64,000 bases of DNA. Source: a virus. Position numbers and translations under genes: made by a program. Positions within the stretch are counted from its first letter, which is position 1, and each line of letters opens with the position of its first letter. The stretch is from positions 37,242-101,241 of the IMG/VR virus record IMGVR_UViG_3300045125_000031; one strand, 5' to 3'. Shown here in pieces: positions 1 through 12,600 of this stretch. The notes under the pieces are model-generated. The model had not been told where the DNA came from. It was given only the letters and a program-made list of their open reading frames with translations, and searched no databases.

Positions 1-34
1 ACATCTGCCAATTCCTTAACACCTCTTTATTTAT

Positions 35-370
35 TTATTTTACTAGTACCAGATACAACTGAGCATCTGCATTCTGGATTAACCAGATGCTGCATCAATT
101 ATTTGATAAACTGTAGGAAGATCTAGAAGTATCCTCTAAGTTGATCTCTGTCTTCTGCCAATTCTGGCTTGTATTGTTTCATTGCAATTTGAACACAGTC
201 CATTAAAATATCCATTGACTTTTCGTTGTCTTCTGCTACTGAAGTTAACTCATCGAACTTTAGCATGAATGGTCTTAAAAGAGATAATCTTCAAGTGCTC
301 TTACTTGAATCTCTGTATTATCGATTAATGTAATTGATTTCTTATTTTCTTTATGGCTTGTCGTAGCCAT
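35..370 (-). CDS. Tail assembly chaperone (second copy), frameshifted
   Basis: The rejoined frames read as a lambda G-like tail assembly chaperone, a protein that coats the tape measure during tail building. It starts MATTSHKENKKSITLID, continues RPFMLKFDEL and ends with LPTVYQIIDAASG, the family's C-terminal signature. The start at 370 follows AGGAGGAAAA. At least two 1-nt shifts break it, probably sequencing errors. It is a short paralogue of the next gene to the right. A TTG at 11 behind GAGGTG may begin the tape measure, outside the window. Confidence 0.6.
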
Positions 371-414
371 TTTTCCTCCTTAAGGTATTGAATTAATTAT
401 ACCATAGTGAGCCT

Positions 415-1124
415 TTATTTTTGTGTAAGATCCTCGTAATCTAAGACCCATTCCAATTCCAAACCCTGCCTTTTGTGCATTTATATCCCTGTAATGCAGT
501 AACATCGTTAGGGTCATTTGTTGCTACCTCTACTAAATACTCTAGCCTTCATCTCTTCCCACTCTATCTGACCTTTTATTGTTATTTGCTTTATCTAAAT
601 CTACACCCTGCATTGCAGCCAAGAACTTCTTTCTGGGAATAGTCTAAGTTCTCTACTTGTTTCTAATGTTGCCATTAATTCTGGCATTGATAATGATGAT
701 TCTAATTCTTGATAATCTTTCCAAATACCCAGCAAAAATACTTCTGACTCTAGTTTTGCTAAGATCTAATTCATCCCACTGTAGATCCGCTTTCTGTGCT
801 TGATCTTTTACTGTTTCTTCTAGACTTTTTATTAATTTTAATTCCAGCAGCAATATCTAAAATTTTATATATTGTTGGCAAATCAATATTATCTTCTAAC
901 TCTTCTATAGTGTTGATATTTCTGGATAGTACTGCTTCATTGCTATATCTAGTACATTCTACAAAAGCATCTATAGCCTCATCATCGTTGGTTTGCAGTT
1001 TTAATATTTTGCAAATGCTTCCATAAATTCACGTAAGATACTTTATTTTAAGTGGATTAATATCAGTTCTGTTACCATCTAATAAGTTCTAATATGTTTC
1101 ACTTTTATATACAGTAGTTGCCAT
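415..1124 (-). CDS. Tail assembly chaperone (first copy), frameshifted
   Basis: Rejoined pieces begin MATTVYKSETYELIDG and carry LPTIYKILDIAAGI, the same signature as the smaller neighbour, then an extended C-terminal part (LDYEDLTQK at the end). That length fits a G-T type chaperone that works with the tape measure. A TATAAT at 1130-1135 (minus) ends only 5 nt before the ATG, so the mRNA may be nearly leaderless. Several shifts make the exact frame uncertain. Confidence 0.55.
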
Positions 1125-1201
1125 AGCCTATTATATCTATTATACCATAACAACAAAGCCCACCTCCGAAGAGATGGGCTAAGTCGTATAATTATATTAA
1201 A

Positions 1202-1857
1202 TTATGATGCTGGTGTGAATGTACGATCTACGATCTTACCGTATGAACCAGATGTGTCCTCTGGAAGCAGACGGAATGAAACTTCAAACATTGATGCCTC
1301 ATCACGCTTTGCAGATACTGTTACATTCTCAATTGAGAGTGCACGGTATGCTGTGTAAACACGTTCTACTGTATGCAGAATCATACACAGTCACCTGTTC
1401 CTGGACCAACTGCAACGATACCACGCTCAACTGGACATTCTCCAATGTCACCTGCTGAAAGGTTAAGTGCTGCGTTACCTGCAGACTGTTGTACCAGATA
1501 TCTTTGATCTTTGACTATGCCAAAGACAATAAGAAGATTTTCTAGTGTTGCTTCTGCAAATGCAGTAGCAAGGTTTACCTGCATGCCCTGCTTGTAAAGT
1601 TTAGCAACGTCAAGAACCTGGTCAACCTGCAACTTCACCGAAGTCTGGCTGGAACTGTAGTTCCAAGACCATTCATTGTGTAACCTACGTTACGGATAAC
1701 CTGCCTCATCGGAAAGAGTTGTCTTGTATGATACGACCTGCAGTTAGTATCCTAGAATGCTGTACACCTGCTTCTGGTAGAACACCATCTGTCGTATGTG
1801 AAGCAGTGCTGCTGCACCAACGATGATATTATTGCTAGTACCACGTGTATATGCCAT
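1202..1857 (-). CDS. Major tail (tube) protein, frameshifted
   Basis: The protein starts MAYTRGTSN behind GAGGTGAAATAC and ends FEVSFRLLPEDTSGSYGKIVDRTF. Its size (about 215 residues when rejoined) and position between the tail-completion genes and the chaperones fit the tail-tube subunit. Frames break near 1385, 1640 and 1700. Assignment rests on position and on resemblance to actinophage tail proteins. Confidence 0.55.
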
Positions 1858-1911
1858 GTATTTCACCTCTTCCTTGTATAGTAAATATAAAAGTTTGGCG
1901 ATGTTTCCTCA

Positions 1912-2560
1912 TTGATAATTATACAGCCTTTTTATTAGTTTATATGAGTCTATTACGTCTTGCATTTGATGGTAATCGTAGTCTATGATGATCTTGTTCC
2001 CCGCATAAGTTCGGGCTGTTGCCGAAGTCGACTATAGTCTCTTGCCTCTTCTAACTGATAGACTTTAATAGTTATGGAAGTAGAACTTACACAACATGCC
2101 ACCAATACCACCTGCGTCACTCTTGATTTGGCCCATGCGTGTTAACTCTTGAGCTGTTTCATCTCCACGATCTAAGTATCTCAGTACTATTTCTTGTAGT
2201 TATGTATCATTGTTTGGTACTGGATTAGCTGCCTGTGCATAAATAATAATATAAAACCTGTTCACATTTAATGATGTGGAAATGGCCTGTCTACGCATTC
2301 TAAATCATTCTGTCCCATTAACAGCCATGACTCTTGAGTTTCTGGAAATGATGTATTAGAAGTGCCTCAAGACTAGAAGGGCCTGTTGGGAATAATGGAA
2401 ATATTAATAATGAGATTTCCTGTATTATCTGGATCTACAATCTGGCTTAAGTTTTTCTTGCAGGTATGTGTTAATCCATAGCACTGGTGTATTTAATACT
2501 GATGTATTGATTCTGTCATTTAATTGCCCACCGCATTATGCTACCCATCTGATATCCAGC
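1912..2560 (-). CDS. Probable tail terminator or minor tail protein, heavily frameshifted
   Basis: No long open frame survives, but coding pieces are visible on the minus strand, including GDETAQELTRMGQ and a stretch like SISITIKVYQLEEARDYSRL. Position between a gp10-like gene and the tail tube suggests a tail terminator. The number of shifts prevents a reliable product or exact ends. Confidence 0.3.
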
Positions 2561-3206
2561 CTTAAGTCCTACAGATGCTACCGCCACGCTTTCCTGCATT
2601 CTGAAGTTTTTTGCTATAAACCTTTGGATTACTTAAAGTATTGTCCAAGGCCACTTGATCTCTAAGAATGATTGTCTAAAATATACTTCAAAGAAGTTCA
2701 GAAATAACATTTTGCAAAAGTGTCCCTCTGTCTGTCCTCCAGGATTCTTTACAGCTAACTTCTCTTGAAGTAAATACTTCTTCTCCGTTTATTTCAAACC
2801 TTAGTGCCTAGTGCTTTTGTTGGTTTAATTGTTACGGCAATACCTATTTCCATAACTTCTTGCTTTATTATAAAATGGAACATTAGATCCATTGTTTAAT
2901 TGATGTAGATTGTTTTAATGATGATCTAAATGTTAAACCAATATTACTAATTGTATAGTCAATATCAAATAATCTTGCTTCTGGACTTCCAGTTTTATGC
3001 CATTCATACACATGGTGCAATAACTCTGGAGATACTCTTGCGTTAGCATCTATAAACTGTCCTGCTAATTCTGATATCTGTGGTCCTAATGCTGTGTACA
3101 TAGCCCTCTTGCCACGATTAACTCCTTCTATAAAGCCAGTGGAGTAGTTCATTATATTATTCATTTCTTTTTCAAACTGTTTGCTATTAAATTTTACTCT
3201 TAACAT
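2560..3206 (-). CDS. Tail completion protein, HK97 gp10-like, frameshifted
   Basis: The intact N-terminal 107 residues (MLRVKFNSKQFEKEMNNIM) read like the gp10 family that joins head connector and tail. The frame then shifts and continues with VPFYNKAR and VTIKPTKALG, giving about 215 residues. It overlaps the upstream head-closure gene at 3206. The left boundary is approximate. Confidence 0.5.
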
Positions 3207-3655
3207 TAAACATCTACCGCCTGATTTTCAGATCTACGAATAATCAATTTATAATATTCTACACTTCCAAACGGACCAGTGAATGGATCCTGTGCTGCTA
3301 TTTCAAATATTGTAGATTTTCCTGCACGAGGACCTGAAGTTTCTAGATATATTTCGTTGCAATTTTTATCACGAATGTTTGTAATGATAACGTTAGTAAT
3401 TGAATTACGAGCCTCTAAACTTGAAATTCTAATATCAGTTTTAGCACGTCCAAGCAATGTTTTATCTTGTGTTATATTTATATTTGGAATAACTTCTTCT
3501 TTAAATGCTGTACCTGCTGGAGCAAAAGAACATGCAATTGTTCTATCTAATATCCAAGTCTTTTTAACTTCTCCATAAATACCTTGCTCAACTATTGGAT
3601 GATAAACATCTGCTTGCATTGGGAATGCGAAGTCTGTAGTTTCGCATATTGTCAT
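3206..3655 (-). CDS. Head closure (stopper) protein
   Basis: Intact 149-residue protein (MTICETTDFAFPMQADVYHP) with beta-rich, hydrophilic sequence and no membrane segment. Size and placement between the connector and the gp10-like gene match head-closure proteins. Start and stop overlap both neighbours by one to a few bases, as expected for a translationally coupled structural operon. Function is inferred mainly from order. Confidence 0.5.
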   Translation of the reverse strand: MTICETTDFAFPMQADVYHPIVEQGIYGEVKKTWILDRTIACSFAPAGTAFKEEVIPNINITQDKTLLGRAKTDIRISSLEARNSITNVIITNIRDKNCNEIYLETSGPRAGKSTIFEIAAQDPFTGPFGSVEYYKLIIRRSENQAVDV

Positions 3656-4537
3656 TATAGTACTCCGACAAAATTGATAGGCTTTTCATACTTAGAAAGT
3701 ATCTTGTCTACAATTAAATTACCAGTTCCACTAAATAATGCTTTATCAAATTGAATTCTAAACTGATCTGTATTATATGAACCAATATATCTTTTATAAT
3801 AATCTAATCTGCCACAATCAATATCGTGTATTAATAACTCTGTTGCTCTCTTAATATCTGATGGAACTTTATTATAACCAACTTCTAAAACTATTTGATA
3901 ATTCCAACCCATTGGAAATCCTCTTTGAGAAAAATTAAAATCTATATAGTCTGTTGGGGATCCAGGATATAGTATTGGTGCTGATTCATTCTTATTTATT
4001 AAACCTGCATATGTCATTGTCAATGCAGAACCGTCTCCAGTTATTTCAAATTTTACTAAAGAATTTTCTATATCATCAGCATCATACAACAAAACATTAT
4101 TTTCATAAACTTTTAAAATATTTTTTGCATTAACCTATAGTGGGATGTAATCTAATCCTAAACCTGTTGTTTCAATTACCTTTTTCTTATAATAAAATTC
4201 TTGATCTGGCAAATATGCATCAATAATTGCTCTTGCCAATTCTTCATTTTTCTTATATGACTCTATCTCTGTAGCAGTTGATCCATTATCATTTGGGTTT
4301 GAGTATGGTCTTACTACATCTACATATGTATCTTCTCCATCTACCGTGATTTTATATTGATTATCATATTTTGAAGATAGTGGAATAGTTATTTTGCCTG
4401 ATGCATTAGATGTAACTTCTCCTGTGAGTTTCTGAAGAGTCCGCCATATCAGTAATAGCGTATTCATACTCTGTAGTTGCTAAAGCAACATCAAGCATAA
4501 CGCTTAAATTATATGGCGGAACTCTTAGAATTTCCAT
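3655..4537 (-). CDS. Head-to-tail connector (adaptor) with an internal TAG
   Basis: Two adjacent frames make one protein of about 293 residues: MEILRVPPYNLSVM, then NGSTATEIESYKKNEELARAI, then, after the break, KNILKVYENNVLLYDADDIE and DIDCGRLDYYKRYIGSYNTDQF. Actinophage adaptors have the same order. The second half lies in frame behind a TAG at 4135-4137, where relatives, as I recall them, have Trp (TGG), so this is a G-to-A change or an indel-compensated error. A second 1-nt shift is near 4440. Confidence 0.6.
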
Positions 4538-4998
4538 CTAGTTGCCAAACTCCTTGGCTACTTCTTCTGGTGTAGCAAGTCTAACGTGGCTACGTGTTAA
4601 CCACTTTTCAGCCTGATCTGGTGTAACGATGTTATATCCACGATATACCTTACCAACTGAACTCCAACTTACATTCTTTGTAGAATAGATTGCTACTGTC
4701 TTCTTTGGCTTCGCTGAAGAAGCTATTAACAACCTGCTTGACTGGACGTGGTGTTTCAGCAACACCAATAACGCCATTTTCTATTGATCCTACAGCCTGA
4801 ACTGTATCACTTGAAGATGCGCTAAGATCTGCTGTTGTAATAGCATCAGAAGACTCTGGTACTTCAGAAACTGATGCCTCAACATTATTTTTCTTGAGCA
4901 ACCGCTTCAACATTAGTTGATGGCTGATTGTTTTCTAACTTGTATTTTTCCCAAGCGTTTAATTCCTGGGGTTGTTCTGCATTATTGTTTTCTTCCAT
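4538..4998 (-). CDS. Small head-associated protein, frameshifted
   Basis: Starts MEENNNAEQPQELNAWEKY behind AAGGAGGTAAATA. An acidic, Ser/Val-rich low-complexity middle is followed by a compact C-terminal part (YRGYNIVTPDQAEKWLTRSH, then ATPEEVAKEFG). It sits between major capsid and connector. That is a usual place for a decoration or connector-associated protein, but I do not recognise the family. Two frames rejoin around 4900 and 4700. Confidence 0.45.
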
Positions 4999-5094
4999 TA
5001 TTTACCTCCTTGTGACTATTATAACAGAATAATAAAAGTTAAGAGGGGGAGGAGAATTAACCCCTTCCCCCTCTCAAAGGTTACTGCTTACAGA

Positions 5095-6233
5095 TTACTC
5101 TGCTGCAGAGTCTGCCCATGCGATTGCATCTTCTTCTTCCCATTGGATACCGAAGCGAACGAATACAGTATATTCAATTGTATCCTTCTTCGCAACGTAT
5201 TCACGGTTTACGATGATATCACGCTGGAAGCCCCAAACACGGTTCTGTGGGAATGTCAAGTCGACATAACCTGCAGGGTAGTAAGGAACTTCTTGGACAT
5301 CGATACCTAGAACACGAGTTGTACGTGCTCCACCGAATGTCTGACCAGCACCGTCTAAGTAAGACTGTGTGTTGGCGTATGTATTACCATTCTTGCCAAG
5401 TGCTTCAGCGATAGCATCTGAAAGAGTACCGTTATTCTTAACGATACCTGCGAATGCATCTGTACCTACATAGAACTTAAGATTATTCTTAAGTGCACGG
5501 TACTTGCGTGGCATAGCGAGAATGATGTCCTGCATTACTGCAGGTGTCCAAGCATTGTCAGCAACAGTGATTGCTGCTTCATGCGAGTCTCCATTATCCT
5601 TGTGCTTCTTGATGAAGCCAGGCATAATTGAAAGGAAGTGGCGCTGTTGCACCATCACCGTTGATAGCAAGATCTTCAATGTCATTTGCGAATGCATTTG
5701 TCATCAAGCGAACGAGATGATCTTCTAATGCACCACCTTCGACATTGTCTTCTAGTGCTTCAGCAGATACTTCCCAATCTAGACGAATCTTCTTGGTTGT
5801 AAGTTCTACCTTTGTAGAATGTCGCACCAGTGTTTGTATAGTTTCCAACTGCTTGAGCAGCAGCACGAATTACACGCTCACCAACGTTGATCTTCTCAAG
5901 TTCCATGGTGTTTGCTCTCATCGTCACACGACGACCATCTTGAGCGAGAACTGTAGCATCCCAAACGTAGTCAATAAAACGACGTGCCTGTTCAGGGCGT
6001 AGGATTCCGCTTGCAGCATCACCCGAAGGGTTTACGGCATTAGGACCAGTGGTAACACCAAGGTTAGCGTTAGGAATATTTCCTAGTGCGCCACCATCAG
6101 TATAATTGCCAGGGATGTTTGATCCTGCTTCAGAACCTGATGCGAATGCACCTTGTCCCTGATATAAACCTGGTGTTGTTCCACCGAGTTGGCCTGATTC
6201 TCCTGGCTGGTTTTTCTTAATTTCTTCCGACAT
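5095..6233 (-). CDS. Major capsid protein, HK97-like, frameshifted
   Basis: The start at 6233 follows AGGAGGTGACAAT. After a Gly/Asn-rich N-terminal arm come RPEQARRFIDYVWDATVL, LTTKKIRLDWEVSAEALEDN and DLTFPQNRVWGFQRDIIVN, the pattern of HK97-fold capsid proteins of actinophages. Rejoined length is about 379 residues. Breaks near 5825 and 5660 are single-base shifts. It forms the icosahedral shell and lies directly downstream of the protease gene, the canonical order. Confidence 0.75.
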
Positions 6234-6261
6234 ATTGTCACCTCCTAAGTGATTCTGCTTA

Positions 6262-7597
6262 TTAATTACTAAATAAGTCGGCTGTTTTGAGGAAACGTCC
6301 GCCCCATAGGGATTTTTCAACCATTTCTGGTCGATCCTGTACGATCTCGCCTAGATCTCCAGACTTTCGGAAAGCAGTATCTGCTTCTACTGCATCTACT
6401 CTCTTTCCAAACTTATCAACATGTTCAACTGTTGCAGCAATGTCTTTGGCGACTGCATCAAGTGAACTCTTTACTGCTGCTGTATCGACCTTTGTAGACT
6501 TAAGCATTTCTACTTCTGCCTGCAAAGACTTTACAGTTTCAACTAAATCGCTAAAGGCTGATGTAATTGTACTCTTGATTTCTGCAACTGCTTCAACAAT
6601 TGCTTCATCTGACTTAGATACTTCTGTTGCAACTTCTGCTGCTGGTGCTTCAACTGATTCTTCAGCCTTTGCAACTTCTTCTGCTGGAGTCTCTTCAGAC
6701 TTTTCAACAGTATCTTCTGCTACTTCAACCTCTTCAGATTTTTCAGTAACTTCTGCAACAGTAGTTTCAACTACGGCATCTGCCTCTGGAGCGATTTCTT
6801 CTGACTTAGTAACTTCGGTTTCTTCAACCTTTGTCTTTTTTGCCATAGGATTATCCTCCTTCTTAATCTTAGCATCAATGCCTTTAGCACTATCTACTAA
6901 GAATTTGACTATATCCATTTTTTCATTATCCGTTTTTTCAACGAACCCTATATTTTTCATTTCATTTCCGTTAACTGGACTTGTTACAGATTCCTCTTCT
7001 GACACCATAACCAAACCAGACTCTTCATCATAAAAAACATTTTCTAATGCAACATCTTGTCCCTTAACAACATCTACTCCATCCACCTTTTCAACTTGCA
7101 TAATGTTTGCAAACTGATTTGCTGGAGAATCAACTAATGACAACTCAACAAGATCATAATCTTTAATAATTCTAATTGTGGAATCTGACTTCTCATCGTA
7201 ACCGTCATCCCACTTATTCATACGACCACCAATAGAGAATCCTGTTAGTGTACCGTCCAAAACTTTTTCCCATGTATCTTGTGCACCCTTTGAAACATAT
7301 GCTGAAACAAAAACACCAGAATAAAACTTTTTAGATTCTGGATCAAAGTATCTATCTTCTTTAAAATTAACCATTTTACCAACAGCAAGTGGCTGGTGCA
7401 TTTCACGAATGTTTCCACGGAATTTTGAAAATGCTTTTAGTGATGCTTCTGCTGTAACTATATCGTCCTTGCTTATCAACATTATCAAGAGATGCAAAAC
7501 CAGAGACGATACGTCGCTCCTTATCAACCTTCGCAAATGGAAGGGAAAGTCTTACTGAGTCGCCAGTGGTATCCCAATGGGCTTTAGATATAGTCAT
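6262..7597 (-). CDS. Prohead protease fused to a scaffold-like tail
   Basis: The N-terminal part (about residues 1-190) is an XkdF/HK97-type protease: a His in REMHQPLAVGK, a Ser in LTGFSIGGRM, then DLVELSLVDSPANQFA. Residues 210-350 are Glu/Val/Ala-rich repeats (EEVAKAEESVEAP and similar) and then a helical region ending EKSLWGGRFLKTADLFSN, the usual scaffold-like extension. Start 7597 (MTISKAHWD) is chosen over the longer frame because homology begins there. One shift lies near 7470. Confidence 0.7.
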
Positions 7598-7636
7598 ACT
7601 AGAATATATTATAGAGCCTTTTTTGCGATATCTCAA

Positions 7637-9252
7637 TTACTGAGATGATCGACCTTCACCCTTTGGATTTCTTCCAGTAATTGTGGCTGACCCATCGGAC
7701 TGATTATTTGTTCTTTCTGCATCCCGTGCTCTATCAGCATTATCGTTTGCTGCTTGCTCTGGCTTTAGGATTGAAATGGCTCATCTCCATCCTTCCCTTT
7801 GAGGAAGTCCTAGTGCAGTTCATTAGCTTCATTTGGAAGCATTACCTGAGTCTTTACATATCTTTCAAGAATCTGAGACTGAGCAATTTCATCTGTAAGA
7901 GTTAGTTCCTTAAACTTAAGTTCTAAAATATCAGTCTTTTCTTTAATTATCTTATTAATTATTTTCTCAATTTCTTTTGTGCTGGTCTTGCTACCTGCTC
8001 TTTAAATGTACGATCTTGAGCAAGTGCTGCTGCAATTGAACCTGCATCTGCACCACCTAGTCTTTGAAAGTAGGAACTTGATGAGCAATCAAAATATCAT
8101 CACGATTTTGCTTTACGATACTCTTTCAAATGAACCTTCTTGAATACCGTTTTCAATTGGCTCCATCTTAAATTCAACCTTGTTATTATCTGTATCTCCA
8201 GGAAGTGGGATATAAAGAGTTCTGTGTGATTGAGACTTTAAGACCTGTCTGTAAGAATCTAAACATTTTATCTTCTGCATCTAGCTGATAGTTGTAGCAC
8301 CCTTTAGGGTCATAATATATCTTGGGACAGCCTTATTTTCAAAATAATCAATGTTATATTGTGACGCTAAGCTGGTCTCCATGAGCAAGTTGGCATTGCC
8401 GACAATAATATCTGGAACACCATAAAATGTATTTAATGGAGAGTATTGTTTAAAGTGTATTATTTCATTTGGTCTTGGATCCGCTGTAACTGGATTCGGA
8501 TTTTTTGCACCAAAATTTCTAAAATAGACAACCTTATTTCCGATTATCTGAACGTAGCCATCTCGCAATCTACGAACACGCATTGTAGTTGCTGGTATAT
8601 GTCCTACATATCCAATCTCTCCACGAGTGGTTCGTCCAATTTCAAGATACCCGTTTCCAGTTGCTTGTACATCTGTGTAAACCTTCATCATTGTTGTTGT
8701 AAAAGAATCATCATCATTTAATGACTCTAGCCATTCATGCATTTCAATCTTTACACGTTCAATTCTATTTACGTGCTCTTGACACTTGATCCTGTATCAT
8801 TATTTGATTCTAGCCTAAGCATTGTGCTTGGTGCAACTTCAAAATCGATAACCTAAACCAACAATGTTTTCTACCTTTGCATCAATGGCAGCATGGTTAG
8901 CAAAAGATGTATCGTAATAATTTGCAAGTTCATAAACATTGTATGGCGGTGTAATTACATCAAACAGTCCATAGCCATTTCTGTATACTGTTCCAGGATT
9001 AATCTCTTTTGACTTTGCATCTCCAAGTCCGTGTTGCTCTGCTCTTGCGCTATCGATATAACCTTGTCCTGGATCGTTTGCTGACTTTTCCATAAAACGT
9101 GATGTTCTTCTTTTAAAGTTATTATCCAAACCAGAGTATGACTTTAATTCTGTCCATGTCTTATTAAAAGGATCTGATGTTTTAAAAGAGTCAGTTGGCT
9201 CTATAATATTATCAATACTTGCTCTAAGAATATAATCTTGATCTTCTGACAT
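7637..9252 (-). CDS. Portal protein, frameshifted
   Basis: About 538 residues when rejoined. It begins MSEDQDYILRASIDNIIEP, carries VENIVGLGY, VYTDVQATGNGYLEIGR and NEIIHFKQYSPLNTFYGVPD, all typical of PBSX-type portals, and ends GRNPKGEGRSSQ. The portal is the dodecameric DNA gate at one capsid vertex. At least five shifts fall between 7690 and 8280. Its ATG overlaps the previous stop (TAATG). Confidence 0.75.
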
Positions 9253-9653
9253 TATTCTTCGTCTCCATACTTTGCAATAGTATCTTTTGCTGCTTGTACT
9301 GCTCCAAGGTCATTTAAGTTAGGAATTAATCCAGCCTTCATTCTATCTACTTGTTCACTGTACTCTTCGTCAGTAACTCTTCCCATACCCGCAAAAATAT
9401 GGCTCCCCATCTGGCTCTCCATAATATGCTGCTGCTTGTTTTAATTCTGCAATTCTTGCAAGATCACCCTTCATTGATGGAATGTTTAATATGTTTCCAT
9501 TTCCATCAGTAAACCACTTACCGTTAGACTTTTCCAAACATAGATACCCCAGTCATACTGCTTGTCGATTAGTGTAACCTTGGTTTCGCCTATCTGGCCA
9601 GGCATTCTTGGCTTGCCTTTTTTGTCAAAAAGTGGCTGATCTTTGTGTTTCAT
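9252..9653 (-). CDS. Uncharacterised protein upstream of the portal, frameshifted
   Basis: Starts MKHKDQPLFDKKGKPRMPG, has a Trp/Tyr-rich middle and ends QAAKDTIAKYGDEE; about 133 residues after two shifts are repaired. Product unknown. TATACT at 9661-9666 (minus) lies 7 nt before the ATG, so this operon segment may have its own leaderless start. Confidence 0.5.
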
Positions 9654-9671
9654 AACCACCAGTATACCATA

Positions 9672-12600
9672 TCATACTGCAGATGAGGTAGACTGTTGCC
9701 ATAAAACGTCTTGGTAGATATTGTACTCACATTCACCAATACCAAAAACCTTATCTGTACCAGTTATTATTTTATTTGTTCCTACGTAACTCTTATATAC
9801 ATCTTCTGGGTCTACACCATAATAACTAATTGAAGACTGTACTAGAACACCGTTCCATAGGAAGAACTCTGGTACCCAATACTCCCAATCTAAGGTCAAA
9901 GGCCCAGATCTCTTTACCTGGAACCAAGGTCGCTTAGAAACCTTTTGAACTTCCTGTAAGTTGGTAGATTGATAATAAGATATATTGTTAAATAACAATG
10001 GTCCGTTTAATTTTATAGATCCAAATACTCCAGAAATATCAAGAAGGTTGAAGAAAAAGAAATACCAAGGAACGCCCACTGTTTAATGGTTAGGACTGGG
10101 TCCTTAACAATCTTGCCATTGAGATAAAATGCTATTCCATTTTCTATTCTTCCAGTTAATGCATTAACTCCGTAGATCTTTCCTCTTCGTCCAGTTTGAT
10201 CATTTGCAACTATATAAAATCTTAATGTATGAATTTTTGCTTCGTGATTTCAAATATTTGTTGAGGCGCATATGGGAAGTAGTCTTCATCAAATCTAACT
10301 GCAAGTTGCATAGCCATAATCTTATCGAAGTCTGAAGTTTGATTTTCATTTATTGGAATCAGCAAACCTCTATTGATTAAAGGATCTTGCTTACCTCTAA
10401 TTTGAATACCACTTGTTCTTGTCATATATAAATATGGCGATGTATTTTTATAAATACTGTAAGGATTTTTTCCTTTGTAGTTATAATAAATGCCAGATTT
10501 TTTATACGGATACATCTTTACATAAGGACTTGTTCCTATAGGGTTGCTATTATTATTAAAAGCCTGAGAACAATATTCTAGTTTCTTAAGTTTAACTTTT
10601 GTTTCTTAAAATATTTTTTACTTTAAATTCTAGGTGAGTAACCAAAGAAAAGTTCATTAAAGTCTACGTTAGAGGGAGGATAAATAATCATATTATCTAT
10701 AACTTCGTACTTACTACTTACCCAGTTGTTTCCTGGTTCTACAGTTCCTTCTTTTGCTGCTGGTTCAATATGTGTAAAGAAAGAACTGCTTTGAGTTGCT
10801 CCTGCCTTAGTGTATTGAAAACTTACAAAAGATCTTACAAGAGATTCACTAGTGTCATATTTATATGTTCTGGTTACATTATATTGTAAATCTTCATAAT
10901 CTCGATATCCAGTAAACAAAAAATTATCCAAAGAGTCGTATGTTCTTTTTTTAGGATAATTAAACTTATTATAAAGTTCTGCATAACTCCATTCTGTTGG
11001 GTCTGTTTCTATTTCAAAAAACTTAGATGGTGCTGGATAGTTTATGTTAAACTGCAAGAAGTCTAGGTCATATACCCTGTCTCCTTCTGCATCATCAACA
11101 AATTGTGCATAATATGTTAGTGGTTGATAATCTTCCCAATATCCAACTGTATCTATATCAAGTTGATATTCATCAAAATATCGTGAAGCAACTAATGTAT
11201 AACTAGCAGTATGATCTAATATTTTATCAAAAGCATTAATCCAGCAGTACCGCCATCCAAAATATAATCCCAGAGTTGTTGATTGTACAGCCCACCGTCC
11301 AAAGTAATAGAATGTATATAATCTTCAATTGTGTCATAATCTGATGGAAGTCCATCTGCACCAAATGCTGGTGCAATTAAAGAATGATTCCTGGCATTTG
11401 AAAGTCCAACCTTATAAATATTCCCATCAAACCATGAAGCAAAATTTTCATCATTTCCAATGTAAAGTTTGCACTGTGAAATATTTCCAAGGATCGCTGC
11501 TACCTCTCCTCCATACCATCTAATTAAATTTTCAATATGGAATCCAGCATAAAACTTTTCACCAGTTATTATTTCTATACTTTCATGCTCAATTTCTGTA
11601 GGTAGATTATCTCCAAACTTTTACAACATATGTAATCTTTTTTGCATCTTGATAAAGATATATGAAAATAATTTGATTAGGATCTATAACTTTAAATAAA
11701 GTCATAGGCTGCTCAACACCATTAATATACTTGCAGATCCAGTTTTCTTGAAATACACCGTAGATACTTTTAACTTCTTGTGCTAAGAAATTTAAATTAT
11801 TAAAATATAGTTGGGCACAGTAGTCAGAGTTTGGCCTTACCTTAAAATATTCATCTCCTAATTCTGAAGGTAACTGAGAGTTTATGGATAGCCAGTCGTT
11901 ATAATATAAACTACTATTTGCTCCTTGATAATTAATTAAAAACTCTGAAGGTTATAGTCTGGCGTAGAAAGCATATTATTTTCATAATTTAAATTATCAT
12001 TTATTCCTTGATTCCAATTTCCTATATCTGGATAAGAATAGTTATTTGAATAGTCAGCAAATGCATAATCAATAAGCAAAGACTGTCCACTATATGCTGT
12101 ATTTATATTATCTGGTGCTTGAACACCCTGTCCAAAAACTAGTCTTCTTTGGCTACAATATTAGAAACTTTATATGGGTATATCCCCACACAATCTATTT
12201 CTATTGGTGACACATCTTCGTATGACCAGAACCCAAGCCATTCTTTTGTAGAGTTAAACTCTAAATCAGCAGTTTTATATGATAAAGACAATACCTCTTC
12301 GCCATTTATATAAAGTTTTGAAGAGTTGTCTAAATATAAAATATGAACAAGCATTGGTCTTGTCCACTCCCAATGTAATGTGATGCTGACTTATTACCTA
12401 TCTTTAAAACTAAAAATGGACCATCTACATATAAACCGCTGTCATTTACTAAACTTCCAAATATCTTTTTAGGTTCTGTAGCATTACAATTTATTCTTAG
12501 CCACATTTCAACTGTATATGTTCTATACTTTCCATTATCATTTAAAAATCCTTCAGATGGAAGAATTAAAGATGGTTTGCCATCGTTTGGAGTTATAACT

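Noticed and set aside
6287-7033. Plus-strand 248-residue Ser/Thr-rich frame
   Set aside because: Antisense shadow of the scaffold-like repeats of the protease gene.
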